Origin: Clostridia bacterium
GTDB lineage: Bacteria; Bacillota; Clostridia; Oscillospirales; Acutalibacteraceae
Length of the DNA stretch: 64,000 nucleotides
Reading direction: 5' to 3'
Assembly: GCA_017513525.1 (NCBI GenBank)
Contig: JAFXFC010000012.1
Coordinates: 1-64,000 of the forward strand
Under the pieces are notes generated by a model. It ran no database searches. It saw nothing but the letters and a program-made list of their open reading frames with translations, and had not been told where the DNA came from. Every line of letters starts with the position of its first letter. Within the stretch, counting starts at the first letter, position 1. Positions 8,327-16,481 of this stretch are shown in pieces. Position numbers and translations under genes: made by a program.

Positions 8327-8704
8327 ATGGCACAAAATAGTATATTGCTTGACAAATCACTTCTTTTTGCGGCGAGAATAATTAAGCTTAATAAGTATCT
8401 TGTTAAGGAAAAAAGAGAAGCAATTATTTCAAAACAGATAATAAGAAGTGCTACCTCAATAGGTGCAAATGCAAACGAAGCAATTTATGGTTCAAGTAAA
8501 GCAGATTTTATTGCAAAGCTGCAAATATCATTGAAAGAAACAGCTGAAACCGAATACTGGTTAAGACTTCTTGCTTTATCGGAATATGTTTCTGAAAAAG
8601 AAGGCAATTCTCTATTGGAAGATTGCTTAGAAATCAAAAGAATTCTGATTTCTACTCTTAATACTGCAAAGAAAAACTCCGGCAGACAAAATTTTAATAA
8701 GTAA
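8327..8704 (+). CDS. four-helix-bundle protein (S23/Avd-like family)
   Basis: This 125-residue all-helical basic protein has the family pattern: a helix ending KQIIRSATSIGANANEA, then FIAKLQISLKETAETEYWLRLL, then a C-terminal helix. The family was first seen in 23S rRNA intervening sequences and includes the Avd protein of diversity-generating retroelements. No reverse transcriptase or template repeat is visible here, so a retroelement role is not supported. It has a GGGGG ribosome site and a long inverted repeat in its leader. It may be a passenger gene at the element boundary. Confidence 0.85.
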   Translation: MAQNSILLDKSLLFAARIIKLNKYLVKEKREAIISKQIIRSATSIGANANEAIYGSSKADFIAKLQISLKETAETEYWLRLLALSEYVSEKEGNSLLEDCLEIKRILISTLNTAKKNSGRQNFNK

Positions 8705-8744
8705 TATTTTAACTACTATTATAATTGGACAGATTATTAAAAAT

Positions 8745-8783
8745 ACAGTCAGGACCTCCGGCTAAGCCGGAGGTCCTGACTGT
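8745..8783. terminator. bidirectional terminator with a perfect 19-bp stem
   Basis: The sequence is a perfect palindrome of two 19-base arms with one central base, rich in G+C. Read on the minus strand it is followed by TATTTTTAAT, so it best serves the minus-strand gene ending at 8809. It also lies 41 bases after the convergent four-helix-bundle gene. Confidence 0.85.
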
Positions 8784-8808
8784 TAAGAAATAAGAATGGT
8801 TTTAGATT

Positions 8809-9990
8809 TCATTTAAGCATCTCTGCCATTGTTTTTGCCCATAGCTGCCAGTCGTTCTCATTCGTGTCATTTCTCAAAACCACAGTCGCATGGATAACAC
8901 GGTTGCCCTCACGCATTAATACATATAATGACCCGTAGCTGTTATAGACACGGACACTTTCTACGCCCAAATCCGGTGCATCGAGATCTTCAAAATGTTT
9001 ATATCGAAAGCGGGTGGAATCGTAAATATAATAGTCTTCTTCTAATCCGCGGGCTAACCACTCATTTGCCGTTTCGTGGTAATCGAGAAGAAGAATACAG
9101 TGATAATCTTCACCGTCTTTAGTGGTAATATCGCAGTTCTCGTTCCATTCGATATTCGTTGAAACAAGGTTTTTCCAGGTTCTTGCAGTGCCGTAATCCC
9201 ACATGACATTATTTTCTGCAATGACACCGTCAGGAAATGTATCTGAAAGAGTAGCAAACGGGGGATCTTCGGGATACTCATCAAGAGGAAGCTCAGTATG
9301 GACACGGACAAGGGTGAATATCAAACTGAAAACAATGCCGCAGAAAAAGAGAATATGTAATCCCTTTTTACAGTAGTTTAGCGGAGCAGATTTTTTCCAA
9401 TCCTTGCGGTGAGTAAGAGTATCACCCGTCAGAAGGCGCTTTTTATAGCGTTTGAGCCGTAACAGCAAAATTATGGGATTTAGCGTTTCGTATAAAAAGA
9501 TTCCATAAACACATAGTATAAACACAGCACCCAACAGCACTGCACAGCGGAAGGAATACCTAAGCGTAAAGACGGGCAAGATAAGAATCATAAGCACTGC
9601 GGAAATAAAGGCGTTTCTCTGAGTTTTCTTAAAAATTCCGAGGGTCTTGATATTGCTGTCTGTATTAAGTTCAGTTGCATTACTCTTGGAAGTTCTTAAG
9701 ATGTGAAATTCACCGTATTTAAGAAGATATTCAAAGCCATTTGAGTGATAGACTTCTTTTTCTTCTTCGGACATATCTTGTTCTGTGCTGAGTAATCGCG
9801 GCTTCTTCGCCGGAATCAGACGGAAAAATGCTCTTTGAGGATTGCTTTTTTCAAAAGTAAACACATCACAGAAGACATTATCTTTTGTTAAAAGTAGTCC
9901 TTCCTGAGCCATATCCTCAAGCCAGTTTTGTATCCCTTCTATATCATAAGAATCACAAGGGCAGATACGATGAATGTTTTTTTCTGACAT
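8809..9990 (-). CDS. DUF2812 membrane protein
   Basis: This 393-residue protein starts with the DUF2812 pattern (CPCDSYDIEGIQNWLEDMAQEGLLL), a short soluble domain. Two close hydrophobic segments follow (about residues 128-170), then a third (about 213-232) and a C-terminal extracytoplasmic domain. Family members often sit beside a PadR regulator; none is seen here. An AAAGGAGG site precedes the ATG. It lies 53 bases downstream of the FAD oxidoreductase and may be co-transcribed with it. Function is unknown, probably envelope sensing or stress. Confidence 0.75.
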   Translation of the reverse strand: MSEKNIHRICPCDSYDIEGIQNWLEDMAQEGLLLTKDNVFCDVFTFEKSNPQRAFFRLIPAKKPRLLSTEQDMSEEEKEVYHSNGFEYLLKYGEFHILRTSKSNATELNTDSNIKTLGIFKKTQRNAFISAVLMILILPVFTLRYSFRCAVLLGAVFILCVYGIFLYETLNPIILLLRLKRYKKRLLTGDTLTHRKDWKKSAPLNYCKKGLHILFFCGIVFSLIFTLVRVHTELPLDEYPEDPPFATLSDTFPDGVIAENNVMWDYGTARTWKNLVSTNIEWNENCDITTKDGEDYHCILLLDYHETANEWLARGLEEDYYIYDSTRFRYKHFEDLDAPDLGVESVRVYNSYGSLYVLMREGNRVIHATVVLRNDTNENDWQLWAKTMAEMLK

Positions 9991-10024
9991 TAAAGCCTTC
10001 CTCCTTTCGCAAATTTTCGGAAAT

Positions 10025-10043
10025 ACCGTCTTTTTCGGACGGT
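10025..10043 (-). terminator. weak hairpin after the FAD oxidoreductase gene
   Basis: On the minus strand ACCGTC pairs with GACGGT around CGAAAAA and is followed by ATTTCC. It begins directly after the stop codon at 10044. The U-tract is poor, so it may only reduce read-through into the DUF2812 gene. Confidence 0.35.
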
Positions 10044-11303
10044 TTATATTCCTATAATCTCTCTGATTTTTTTGGCGTTAATATCGTTCAGATTCAGATT
10101 TTCTGAAGCTGCTATAGCCGCTGCAGCACCTGCCGCTTCACCTATACCCACACATATAGGCATAACTCTGAAATTTGAATGTGCCATATGCGTGCCCGAA
10201 ATGTTTCTGCCGCAAAGTAAAAGATTTTCTTTAGCTTCTGGAATTAAACATCTGTATGGAATCGTATAGCCTTTTTTCTGTGAAAAATGCTTTTGCACAC
10301 CCGTTTTATCCAAGCCCGAGCCTGTGATGTTATGTACATCAAAATTAAAGTAGGCATCTTTAACAACATAATCGTCAAACACCTTAGCATCAAGGATATC
10401 CTGCTCGGTTAAGGTGTATTTACCCTTAAAATGCCTTGTTTCACGAATGCCGATGAGGGAAGCAGAGCTGATAACAAAGCAGTTTTCATATCCCGGCACA
10501 TAAGCTCTTAGGTATTTTACTATATCGTCCAACTGTCTGCGGCAGGTAAGTGTTGCTTTTGTAAGATCCCCGGCATTCGTGCCGTCAATATCAATTGCAT
10601 TTGTCATGTTGCAGGTGACAATTCCGGGTAGCGTTGTTTTATAAGTCAGAATATGTCCTGCAGGGTAGGGTATATGCTGTTTTGCAAGTGCCTGAAGCTC
10701 ACCGTTCGGAGTTTTATATGTAGATTCAAATGCACCTAAAAAGACAGCACGGCTGTAATCTACACCGCCGACCTTGAACATAAGTGTTGCCGGCTGCATT
10801 TTATTGTCGTTTTCACGGCCTAAAATAAATTCGGCACCTGCACGCGCTGCAATATCACCGTCACCCGTTGCATCTATTGTGATTTTTGCGTAAATATCGG
10901 TTTTTCCCGATTTATTTATAACGGTAGCACCGAGCACCTTGGCACCGTCGCATATAGCATCATAAGCGAAGGTATAAAGCATAACAGTGCAATTAACCTC
11001 ACTCAGCATTTCAAGATACAGTGTTTTCAGTTTTTCGGGGTCAATCAGATCAATTACTTTGTTTTTGAATTCGCCTTCATTATTTTCGGCACTGCGCTTT
11101 AATATATCATAAAACAGAGGACTGCCGCAGCTTCCTGTCCAATGGCTCATAAGTCCCGAGGTTGATATTCCGCCTATATCACCGCTTTGCTCAACAAGAA
11201 TAACCCTTGCGCCGTTTTTTGCGGCTGTGTATGCTGCTGCAAAGCCTGCAGGTCCGCTGCCGAGAACCAAAACATCAGTATATGCTTTTAATTCTGTTAT
11301 CAT
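10044..11303 (-). CDS. FAD-dependent oxidoreductase
   Basis: This 419-residue flavoprotein has an N-terminal dinucleotide-binding motif (LGSGPAGFAAAYTAAKNG) and the following GGISTSG. An ATGDGDIAARAG box lies mid-protein, and a C-terminal GRNISGTHMAHSNFRVMPIC segment contacts flavin in this family (FAD_oxidored type). The substrate is unknown; relatives act on carboxylic acids or sugar derivatives. AAAAGGAGC precedes the ATG, 18 bases after the stop of the PHP gene, so the two form an operon. Confidence 0.85.
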   Translation of the reverse strand: MITELKAYTDVLVLGSGPAGFAAAYTAAKNGARVILVEQSGDIGGISTSGLMSHWTGSCGSPLFYDILKRSAENNEGEFKNKVIDLIDPEKLKTLYLEMLSEVNCTVMLYTFAYDAICDGAKVLGATVINKSGKTDIYAKITIDATGDGDIAARAGAEFILGRENDNKMQPATLMFKVGGVDYSRAVFLGAFESTYKTPNGELQALAKQHIPYPAGHILTYKTTLPGIVTCNMTNAIDIDGTNAGDLTKATLTCRRQLDDIVKYLRAYVPGYENCFVISSASLIGIRETRHFKGKYTLTEQDILDAKVFDDYVVKDAYFNFDVHNITGSGLDKTGVQKHFSQKKGYTIPYRCLIPEAKENLLLCGRNISGTHMAHSNFRVMPICVGIGEAAGAAAAIAASENLNLNDINAKKIREIIGI

Positions 11304-11321
11304 AGATATGCTCCTTTTAGA

Positions 11322-12110
11322 TTATTGCAGAACAAATTTATCGGTTTCCTGTAAATCAAGTATTGTAATAATGCGTTCAAAATTTTCTTTTGCTGAAGTC
11401 AGTGCCGATACCTTATGAGCATCACTGCCGAGATAAAACTTACAGCCGCAGTCCTTTGCTATATAGTAAGGCCTCATAAGAATATCTTTTTCTTCTTCGG
11501 AATTAAAAATCGTTTTTGTGTTAAGCTCTATTCCCATGCCTTTTTTAGCGCAGTCTGAAAAAACTTCATATAGATCTTCAGTTTTCAGAAGCTTTATAAC
11601 TTCGGAAGTTTTCTCTTTCATGATATGACCGCATGTCATATGAGCTATGCCCATTTTATGAAAGGGAAGGTCTTTTTTCAGAAGCTCTCTTATTTTTTCG
11701 AGCCATATCTTTGCTCCCTCTTCGGGTGTCATGATTTTTGTTCTGACAGAATTGCCGGCAAGGTGCATATGAGTTGTTGCAACAGTTACAAAATCAAGTT
11801 CATTAAGTCTTTCCCGACTTATCCCCAGAACAAAATTATAATCCATATCAAGCTCAGCACCGAAAAGAAAATCTATTCCCTCTGCCTTCGGAAGCGGCAA
11901 GACGGAAGTGAGATACTTATATCCGTGTTCTTCTATCCATTCGGCTTCGCTTTTTACACTTTCATCCCAGAAATGATTAGTAAGACAGATCTTTTTGAAA
12001 TTGTTCTCTTTTGCATACTGAAGTATCGTTTCGGGTGTCTGATTTTCATCCTTGCAGCAGCGAGATACCGTTGAATGAATATGAAAATCGTGGTCGGCTA
12101 TATATCTCAT
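11322..12110 (-). CDS. PHP-domain phosphoesterase
   Basis: This 262-residue protein of the polymerase-and-histidinol-phosphatase fold begins RYIADHDFHIHSTVSRCC, with the HxH metal motif at H10/H12. Further likely ligands are TNHFW, TTHMH, IAHMTCGH and the C-terminal GSDAHK. This points to a two- or three-metal phosphoesterase. The substrate is unknown; histidinol phosphate is possible, but no his gene is nearby. It is the first gene of the minus-strand operon and has its own promoter. Confidence 0.8.
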   Translation of the reverse strand: MRYIADHDFHIHSTVSRCCKDENQTPETILQYAKENNFKKICLTNHFWDESVKSEAEWIEEHGYKYLTSVLPLPKAEGIDFLFGAELDMDYNFVLGISRERLNELDFVTVATTHMHLAGNSVRTKIMTPEEGAKIWLEKIRELLKKDLPFHKMGIAHMTCGHIMKEKTSEVIKLLKTEDLYEVFSDCAKKGMGIELNTKTIFNSEEEKDILMRPYYIAKDCGCKFYLGSDAHKVSALTSAKENFERIITILDLQETDKFVLQ

Positions 12111-12156
12111 AAAATCATCTCCTTGTTGAAAATGACATTGACTTAAATCTTCTTTT

Positions 12157-12185
12157 ATTATATATCAATTTATTCGTTGTGGCAA
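12157..12185 (-). promoter_or_regulatory. promoter of the PHP/FAD operon
   Basis: On the minus strand TTGCCA (12185-12180), a 17-base spacer and TATAAT (12162-12157) lie about 50 bases upstream of the ATG at 12110. Confidence 0.7.
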
Positions 12186-12226
12186 TATCATTTGACGGTT
12201 TTGTCATTTGTGTCCCTTTAATGGTA

Positions 12227-12255
12227 TTGCAAAAGACTTTTTGCTGTTATATAAT
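12227..12255 (+). promoter_or_regulatory. promoter of the type I restriction-modification operon
   Basis: TTGCAA, a 17-base spacer and a perfect TATAAT lie about 60 bases before the hsdM ATG. This leaves a 5-prime leader of about 50 bases with no evident structure. It diverges from the PHP promoter, the two -35 boxes being about 40 bases apart. Confidence 0.75.
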
Positions 12256-12313
12256 GTATTTTAGAATAATATACAAAATTGTGGTATTTTTAGCATAACA
12301 GTAGGAGAAAATT

Positions 12314-13810
12314 ATGATTACAGGGGAACTTCGTTCAAAAATAGATAAAATCTGGGATACTATCTGGACAGGCGGTATTTCATCGCCCTCAACCGTGCTT
12401 GAACAGATAACTTATCTTATGTTTATGAAGCTGCTTGATGATAACGAAACGCAAAAAGAGGGAAGTGCCGCAGCGCTCGGATTTACATATCAGAGTAAGA
12501 TATTTAAAGACGGCAGCTTTTTAGTAGAAGATGATGAAAGAATGTCTATCCCTTATGAAGAGCTTCGCTGGAACAAGTTTTCTAATTTAGACCCGACAAC
12601 AATGTTTGACAGGGTCAGAAACTACGTTTTTCCCTTTATTAAGACAGTAAACGGTAACGGAAAAGACACTGCTTTTTCACGGTTTATGAATGATGCTGTT
12701 TTTCTTATTCCTACAGCAAAGGTTCTTGCAACCTGCGTTGATACGTTAAATGAGCTTAATATGAGCAATAAAGACATCATGGGCGACATATATGAATATT
12801 GCCTTAATAAAATGTCAAGTGCGGGAACTCTCGGTCAGTTCAGAACTCCCCGTCATATAATTGAAATGATGGTTGTTTTAACTAAACCGCAAATTACGGA
12901 TAAGATTCTTGATCCTGCAATGGGAAGCGCAGGCTTTTTGCTTGGCTGTGCAAAATACATAAAAGAAAATTTTGAAAACGAACTGATGAAAACCGAAAAC
13001 AGGGAGCATTTTAACAAGACTATGTTCCACGGTTTTGATACAGATCCCTCTATGCTTCGTATTGGTGCGATGAATATGCTTTTACACGGTGTTGAAGAGC
13101 CCGATATTGAAAGACAGGATTCACTTTCAGATGATAATACTGTCCGTGAAGAATATGACCTTATAATGGCAAATCCCCCCTTTAAGGGAAGTGTTTTTGA
13201 AGAGGATATCAGCAAGGATATTTTAGCTTTATGCAAGACAAAGAAAACAGAGCTGCTGTTTTTAGCACTCTTTATGAAATCCCTTAAAAGCGGCGGTCGC
13301 TGTGCTTGCATTGTTCCCGACGGTGTGCTTTTCGGTTCATCAAAGGCACATAAAGACATAAGAAAAGAGCTTATTGAGAACAATAAGCTGATAGCTGTTA
13401 TTTCAATGCCCTCCGGTGTATTTAAACCCTATGCCGGAGTATCTACTGCTGTGCTTTTATTCCAGAAAGACCCCTCGGGCACTGAAAATGTATGGTTTTA
13501 TGATATGACTGCTGACGGACTCTCTCTTGATGATAAAAGAACCGAAATTCCAGAAAACGATATCCCCGATATCATAGAAAGATTCAATCACTTAGAAAAC
13601 GAAACCGACAGGGAAAGAACAGAAAAATCATTTTTTGTTCCAAAAAATGAAATAGTCGAAAACGATTATGACCTTACAATAAATAAGTATAAAAAGACAG
13701 TCTATGAAGCCGTAGAATACCCCTCAACCGCCGAAATATTCGCAGAGTTACATAAGCTCGAAGACGAAATCACAAAAGGCATTTCAGACTTGGAGGCTTT
13801 GTCCTTATGA
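12314..13810 (+). CDS. hsdM: type I restriction-modification methyltransferase subunit
   Basis: This 498-residue HsdM methylates adenine in the recognition sequence and forms the core of the M2S methylase. An HsdM N-terminal helical domain (to about residue 140) precedes the methylase domain. The latter has the AdoMet motif DPAMGSAGF (200-208) and catalytic NPPF (287-290). AGGAG lies eight bases before the ATG. Its TGA overlaps the ATG of the next gene (ATGA), so translation is coupled. It heads a five-gene operon. Confidence 0.95.
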   Translation: MITGELRSKIDKIWDTIWTGGISSPSTVLEQITYLMFMKLLDDNETQKEGSAAALGFTYQSKIFKDGSFLVEDDERMSIPYEELRWNKFSNLDPTTMFDRVRNYVFPFIKTVNGNGKDTAFSRFMNDAVFLIPTAKVLATCVDTLNELNMSNKDIMGDIYEYCLNKMSSAGTLGQFRTPRHIIEMMVVLTKPQITDKILDPAMGSAGFLLGCAKYIKENFENELMKTENREHFNKTMFHGFDTDPSMLRIGAMNMLLHGVEEPDIERQDSLSDDNTVREEYDLIMANPPFKGSVFEEDISKDILALCKTKKTELLFLALFMKSLKSGGRCACIVPDGVLFGSSKAHKDIRKELIENNKLIAVISMPSGVFKPYAGVSTAVLLFQKDPSGTENVWFYDMTADGLSLDDKRTEIPENDIPDIIERFNHLENETDRERTEKSFFVPKNEIVENDYDLTINKYKKTVYEAVEYPSTAEIFAELHKLEDEITKGISDLEALSL

Positions 13811-14364
13811 AGAAAGAAGAAACCGAAGTAATCGTAAAAAGTGAAGAATTTGTAAAGGATTGCTTTCAGCAGATTGAAAAAATGATTGATGAAAAGCTTT
13901 CTAATTTAAAAGCTTTTACACCGATACTTTTAACAATTATTACATCAATAGTTGCATTTCTTTTTGTTGCAGAAGTAGGCACAGAAGAAACCGGTAAATT
14001 ATATATGTTTGCTATAGGGATTTTACTTATTGCTTTTGGTGTTTTGATTTATTCTTATTTTCCAAAGAACCATTATAAGAATATGCCCCTAAAAACAAAA
14101 GAAAAATTCTCAGTTTTTGATCTGAACAGTTATTGCTTTTTGAATGATGAAAAATATATCAATGAATTATGTCAATATTTTGGAAGACATTTATATGAGA
14201 GTGAAGAATCAACGGCTCTTTTTCTTAAACAGAAAATAAATGAGTATGTTTACAGAAAGATTATTAGTTCTATTGTTCTAGGAGTTTTGATGGCTGGTTC
14301 ATTGGTATTAGCCTTAATTTTGATTATGCTGGCTGTTTATCCTCAAATTTTTGAATTATGGTGA
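13807..14364 (+). CDS. three-helix membrane protein embedded in the restriction operon
   Basis: This 185-residue protein has a charged, helical N-terminus (to about residue 35), two membrane helices (about 38-57 and 65-85), a soluble middle region and a third helix at 152-178. It overlaps hsdM by four bases and ends six bases before hsdS. No family was recognised. Its layout is reminiscent of small membrane effectors of antiviral systems, such as SLATT-type two-helix proteins, but that is only a structural analogy. A standard type I locus has no gene here. Confidence 0.75.
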   Translation: MKKEETEVIVKSEEFVKDCFQQIEKMIDEKLSNLKAFTPILLTIITSIVAFLFVAEVGTEETGKLYMFAIGILLIAFGVLIYSYFPKNHYKNMPLKTKEKFSVFDLNSYCFLNDEKYINELCQYFGRHLYESEESTALFLKQKINEYVYRKIISSIVLGVLMAGSLVLALILIMLAVYPQIFELW

Positions 14365-14370
14365 AATTAA

Positions 14371-15465
14371 ATGGAATACAAAAAATTAGAAGATGTTTGC
14401 GAAATACTTGATAATAAACGCATTCCCATTACTGCTTCTGAAAGAAAAAGTGGTTGTTTTCCGTATTATGGTGCAAATGGTATACAGGATTATGTTGATA
14501 GCTACATTTTTGATGATGAACTGGTTTTGTTGGCTGAAGACGGCGGTAATTTTGGATCAAAAGACAAGCCGATTGCTTATAGAGTATCAGGTAAATGTTG
14601 GGTGAATAATCATGCTCATGTGTTAAAAGCTCGTGAAACAATCGATATTGATTATCTTTGCTATTCTCTTATGTTTTATGATACTACAGGTATAGTTAAT
14701 GGTGCTACACGGCAAAAGTTAACACAATCCGCAATGCGTTCAATGCAAATACCCATTGTATCATTGGAAGAACAAACAGAGATTGTTTTGAAATTAAATA
14801 GAATTAGTGAATTAATTGACAAGAGAAAAAAGCAGTTTGAAAAGCTTGACGAACTTGTCAAATCTCGGTTTATCGAGATGTTTGGCGGGGACAAGTACCC
14901 TCGCATGCAGGTGCAATCTTTATGTGCCGATATAGTTGACTGTCCTCATACAACGCCGAAATATAATGGGGTGTTATGCAATCCTGCAATTCGTACATCC
15001 GAAATTAAAAAGGGGTTTATATCGTGGGATACGATGCGATATGTCTCTGACGATGAGTACGAAGAACGAACCGCAAGACTAAAACCAGAAGCAGGAGATA
15101 TTGTTTACGGGCGAGAAGGTACATTTGGAAATGCGGCTGTTTTACCGCAAGGACATAAATTCTGTTTAGGGCAAAGAGTTATGTTGTTGCGACCTGATTA
15201 CACGAAATGCACATCGGAGTACTTGTTATATGCAGTAATCTCTGACGATGTATACCAGCAGGCTCTTGAAAAGAACAATGCATCAACGGTAGCACATGTT
15301 AATGTTGCCGATGTGAAGAGATTTATTATTCCGTTGCCACCTATTAACCTTCAAAACAAGTTTGCGACCTTTGTTGAACAGACCGACAAACTAAAATTTG
15401 ATGTTCAGCAAAGTCTTGAAAAACTTGAAACATTAAAAAAAGCATTGATGCAAAAATATTTTTAA
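14371..15465 (+). CDS. hsdS: type I restriction-modification specificity subunit
   Basis: This 364-residue HsdS chooses the DNA target. It has two target-recognition domains, about residues 1-140 and 190-330, each followed by a conserved helical spacer: IPIVSLEEQTEIVLKLNRI for the first and IPLPPINLQNKFATFVEQ for the second. Codon use shifts between the halves, which suggests domain exchange between hsdS alleles. It belongs to the operon started at 12314. Confidence 0.92.
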   Translation: MEYKKLEDVCEILDNKRIPITASERKSGCFPYYGANGIQDYVDSYIFDDELVLLAEDGGNFGSKDKPIAYRVSGKCWVNNHAHVLKARETIDIDYLCYSLMFYDTTGIVNGATRQKLTQSAMRSMQIPIVSLEEQTEIVLKLNRISELIDKRKKQFEKLDELVKSRFIEMFGGDKYPRMQVQSLCADIVDCPHTTPKYNGVLCNPAIRTSEIKKGFISWDTMRYVSDDEYEERTARLKPEAGDIVYGREGTFGNAAVLPQGHKFCLGQRVMLLRPDYTKCTSEYLLYAVISDDVYQQALEKNNASTVAHVNVADVKRFIIPLPPINLQNKFATFVEQTDKLKFDVQQSLEKLETLKKALMQKYF

Positions 15466-15491
15466 TAAGAATGCATTGAGAAAGGATTAAA

Positions 15492-16472
15492 ATGTCATTC
15501 AAAATATCATATATCTTGAAACAAAAGAATCTAAAAACAGAGGATAAATCAGATAATTCATGTGTTAATTATGCTGACAGAACACTCTTTTTGAACACAT
15601 GGACTTTTAAAAATACCTTGATGAATCATTTGAAATTAAAAGAAGCACAATGCATAATTTCTGATGAAATTGCATTGTCGATTGAGATTATAGACAACAG
15701 TTCGTATTTTTTTGGATTAAAAATTGTTGTATATGAATCTATTGATATATTAATATTAGATGTATCAATTTCATTGGATGAGTTGTCAAGTATACGGGCA
15801 TTGGAATTGTTTGATCAAGAATTAAATAGAAATAGTATCATTCTTGATTATTGTGGAAATAATGTATCTATTTCAGCTGATTATAAAATAATAAAGACAT
15901 ACGATGATGTATCTTCTTATTATTGTAAATTAATTTATAGTAAATTAAATGACTTTGATAGAAAAATGCGATTGTTAGTATACAATACATATTATTTTTT
16001 GTACAAAAAAGATTTTTCAAATCAATTCAATTATTATACAGATCCTGATGAAAAAAGATTAAAACCCAAGGGAAAGAATGGGCAATATAAAAATTGTTCT
16101 GAGCAAATATTTTATTTGTGTGATTATTCGCAATTAATTAGTATCTTGTTTGGTGATAATAATTCTATTACAAATCAGTCGTCAGATTGGGAATTGTTTT
16201 TTCAAAGTAAAATTGATTTTAAAGTTTGTAGACAAGATTTGGAGAAAATGAAAGGATTCAGAAATTCAGTTGCTCACTGTAAACTTTTTTCCAAAAAAGA
16301 TTATGACGAATATGAAAATTTGTTAGATAAATATATTTGTGCACTTAATAAAGCAATTGAATTAACATATTCAAAAGATTTTTATGCTTATTGGTGGGAA
16401 ACAGTTAAAAATAACATCAATACTGCTGTAGATAAATTTATGCAAATTTATGAAGAATTTGATTTTATTTAA
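15492..16472 (+). CDS. HEPN-motif protein embedded in the type I restriction locus (putative RNase effector)
   Basis: The 326-residue protein matches no family I can name. Residues 257-262 read RNSVAH inside a C-terminal helical region. This is the R-x4-H signature of HEPN ribonucleases, with the frequent Asn after Arg and Ala before His. The N-terminal half looks beta-rich and lacks a Walker motif, unlike PrrC and RloC. The gene sits between hsdS and hsdR, as prrC does in the E. coli EcoprrI locus. Its composition is visibly more A+T-rich than its neighbours, suggesting separate acquisition. The ATG follows AAAGGA and the stop is nine bases before hsdR. An abortive-infection RNase kept quiet by the HsdMS complex is a reasonable inference, not shown. 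Confidence 0.7.
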   Translation: MSFKISYILKQKNLKTEDKSDNSCVNYADRTLFLNTWTFKNTLMNHLKLKEAQCIISDEIALSIEIIDNSSYFFGLKIVVYESIDILILDVSISLDELSSIRALELFDQELNRNSIILDYCGNNVSISADYKIIKTYDDVSSYYCKLIYSKLNDFDRKMRLLVYNTYYFLYKKDFSNQFNYYTDPDEKRLKPKGKNGQYKNCSEQIFYLCDYSQLISILFGDNNSITNQSSDWELFFQSKIDFKVCRQDLEKMKGFRNSVAHCKLFSKKDYDEYENLLDKYICALNKAIELTYSKDFYAYWWETVKNNINTAVDKFMQIYEEFDFI

Positions 16473-16481
16473 GGTGAGAAT

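Noticed and set aside
8327..8704. Diversity-generating retroelement suggested by the Avd-like fold
   Set aside because: No reverse transcriptase, template repeat or variable repeat was seen in the window, and the four-helix-bundle family is widespread outside retroelements.
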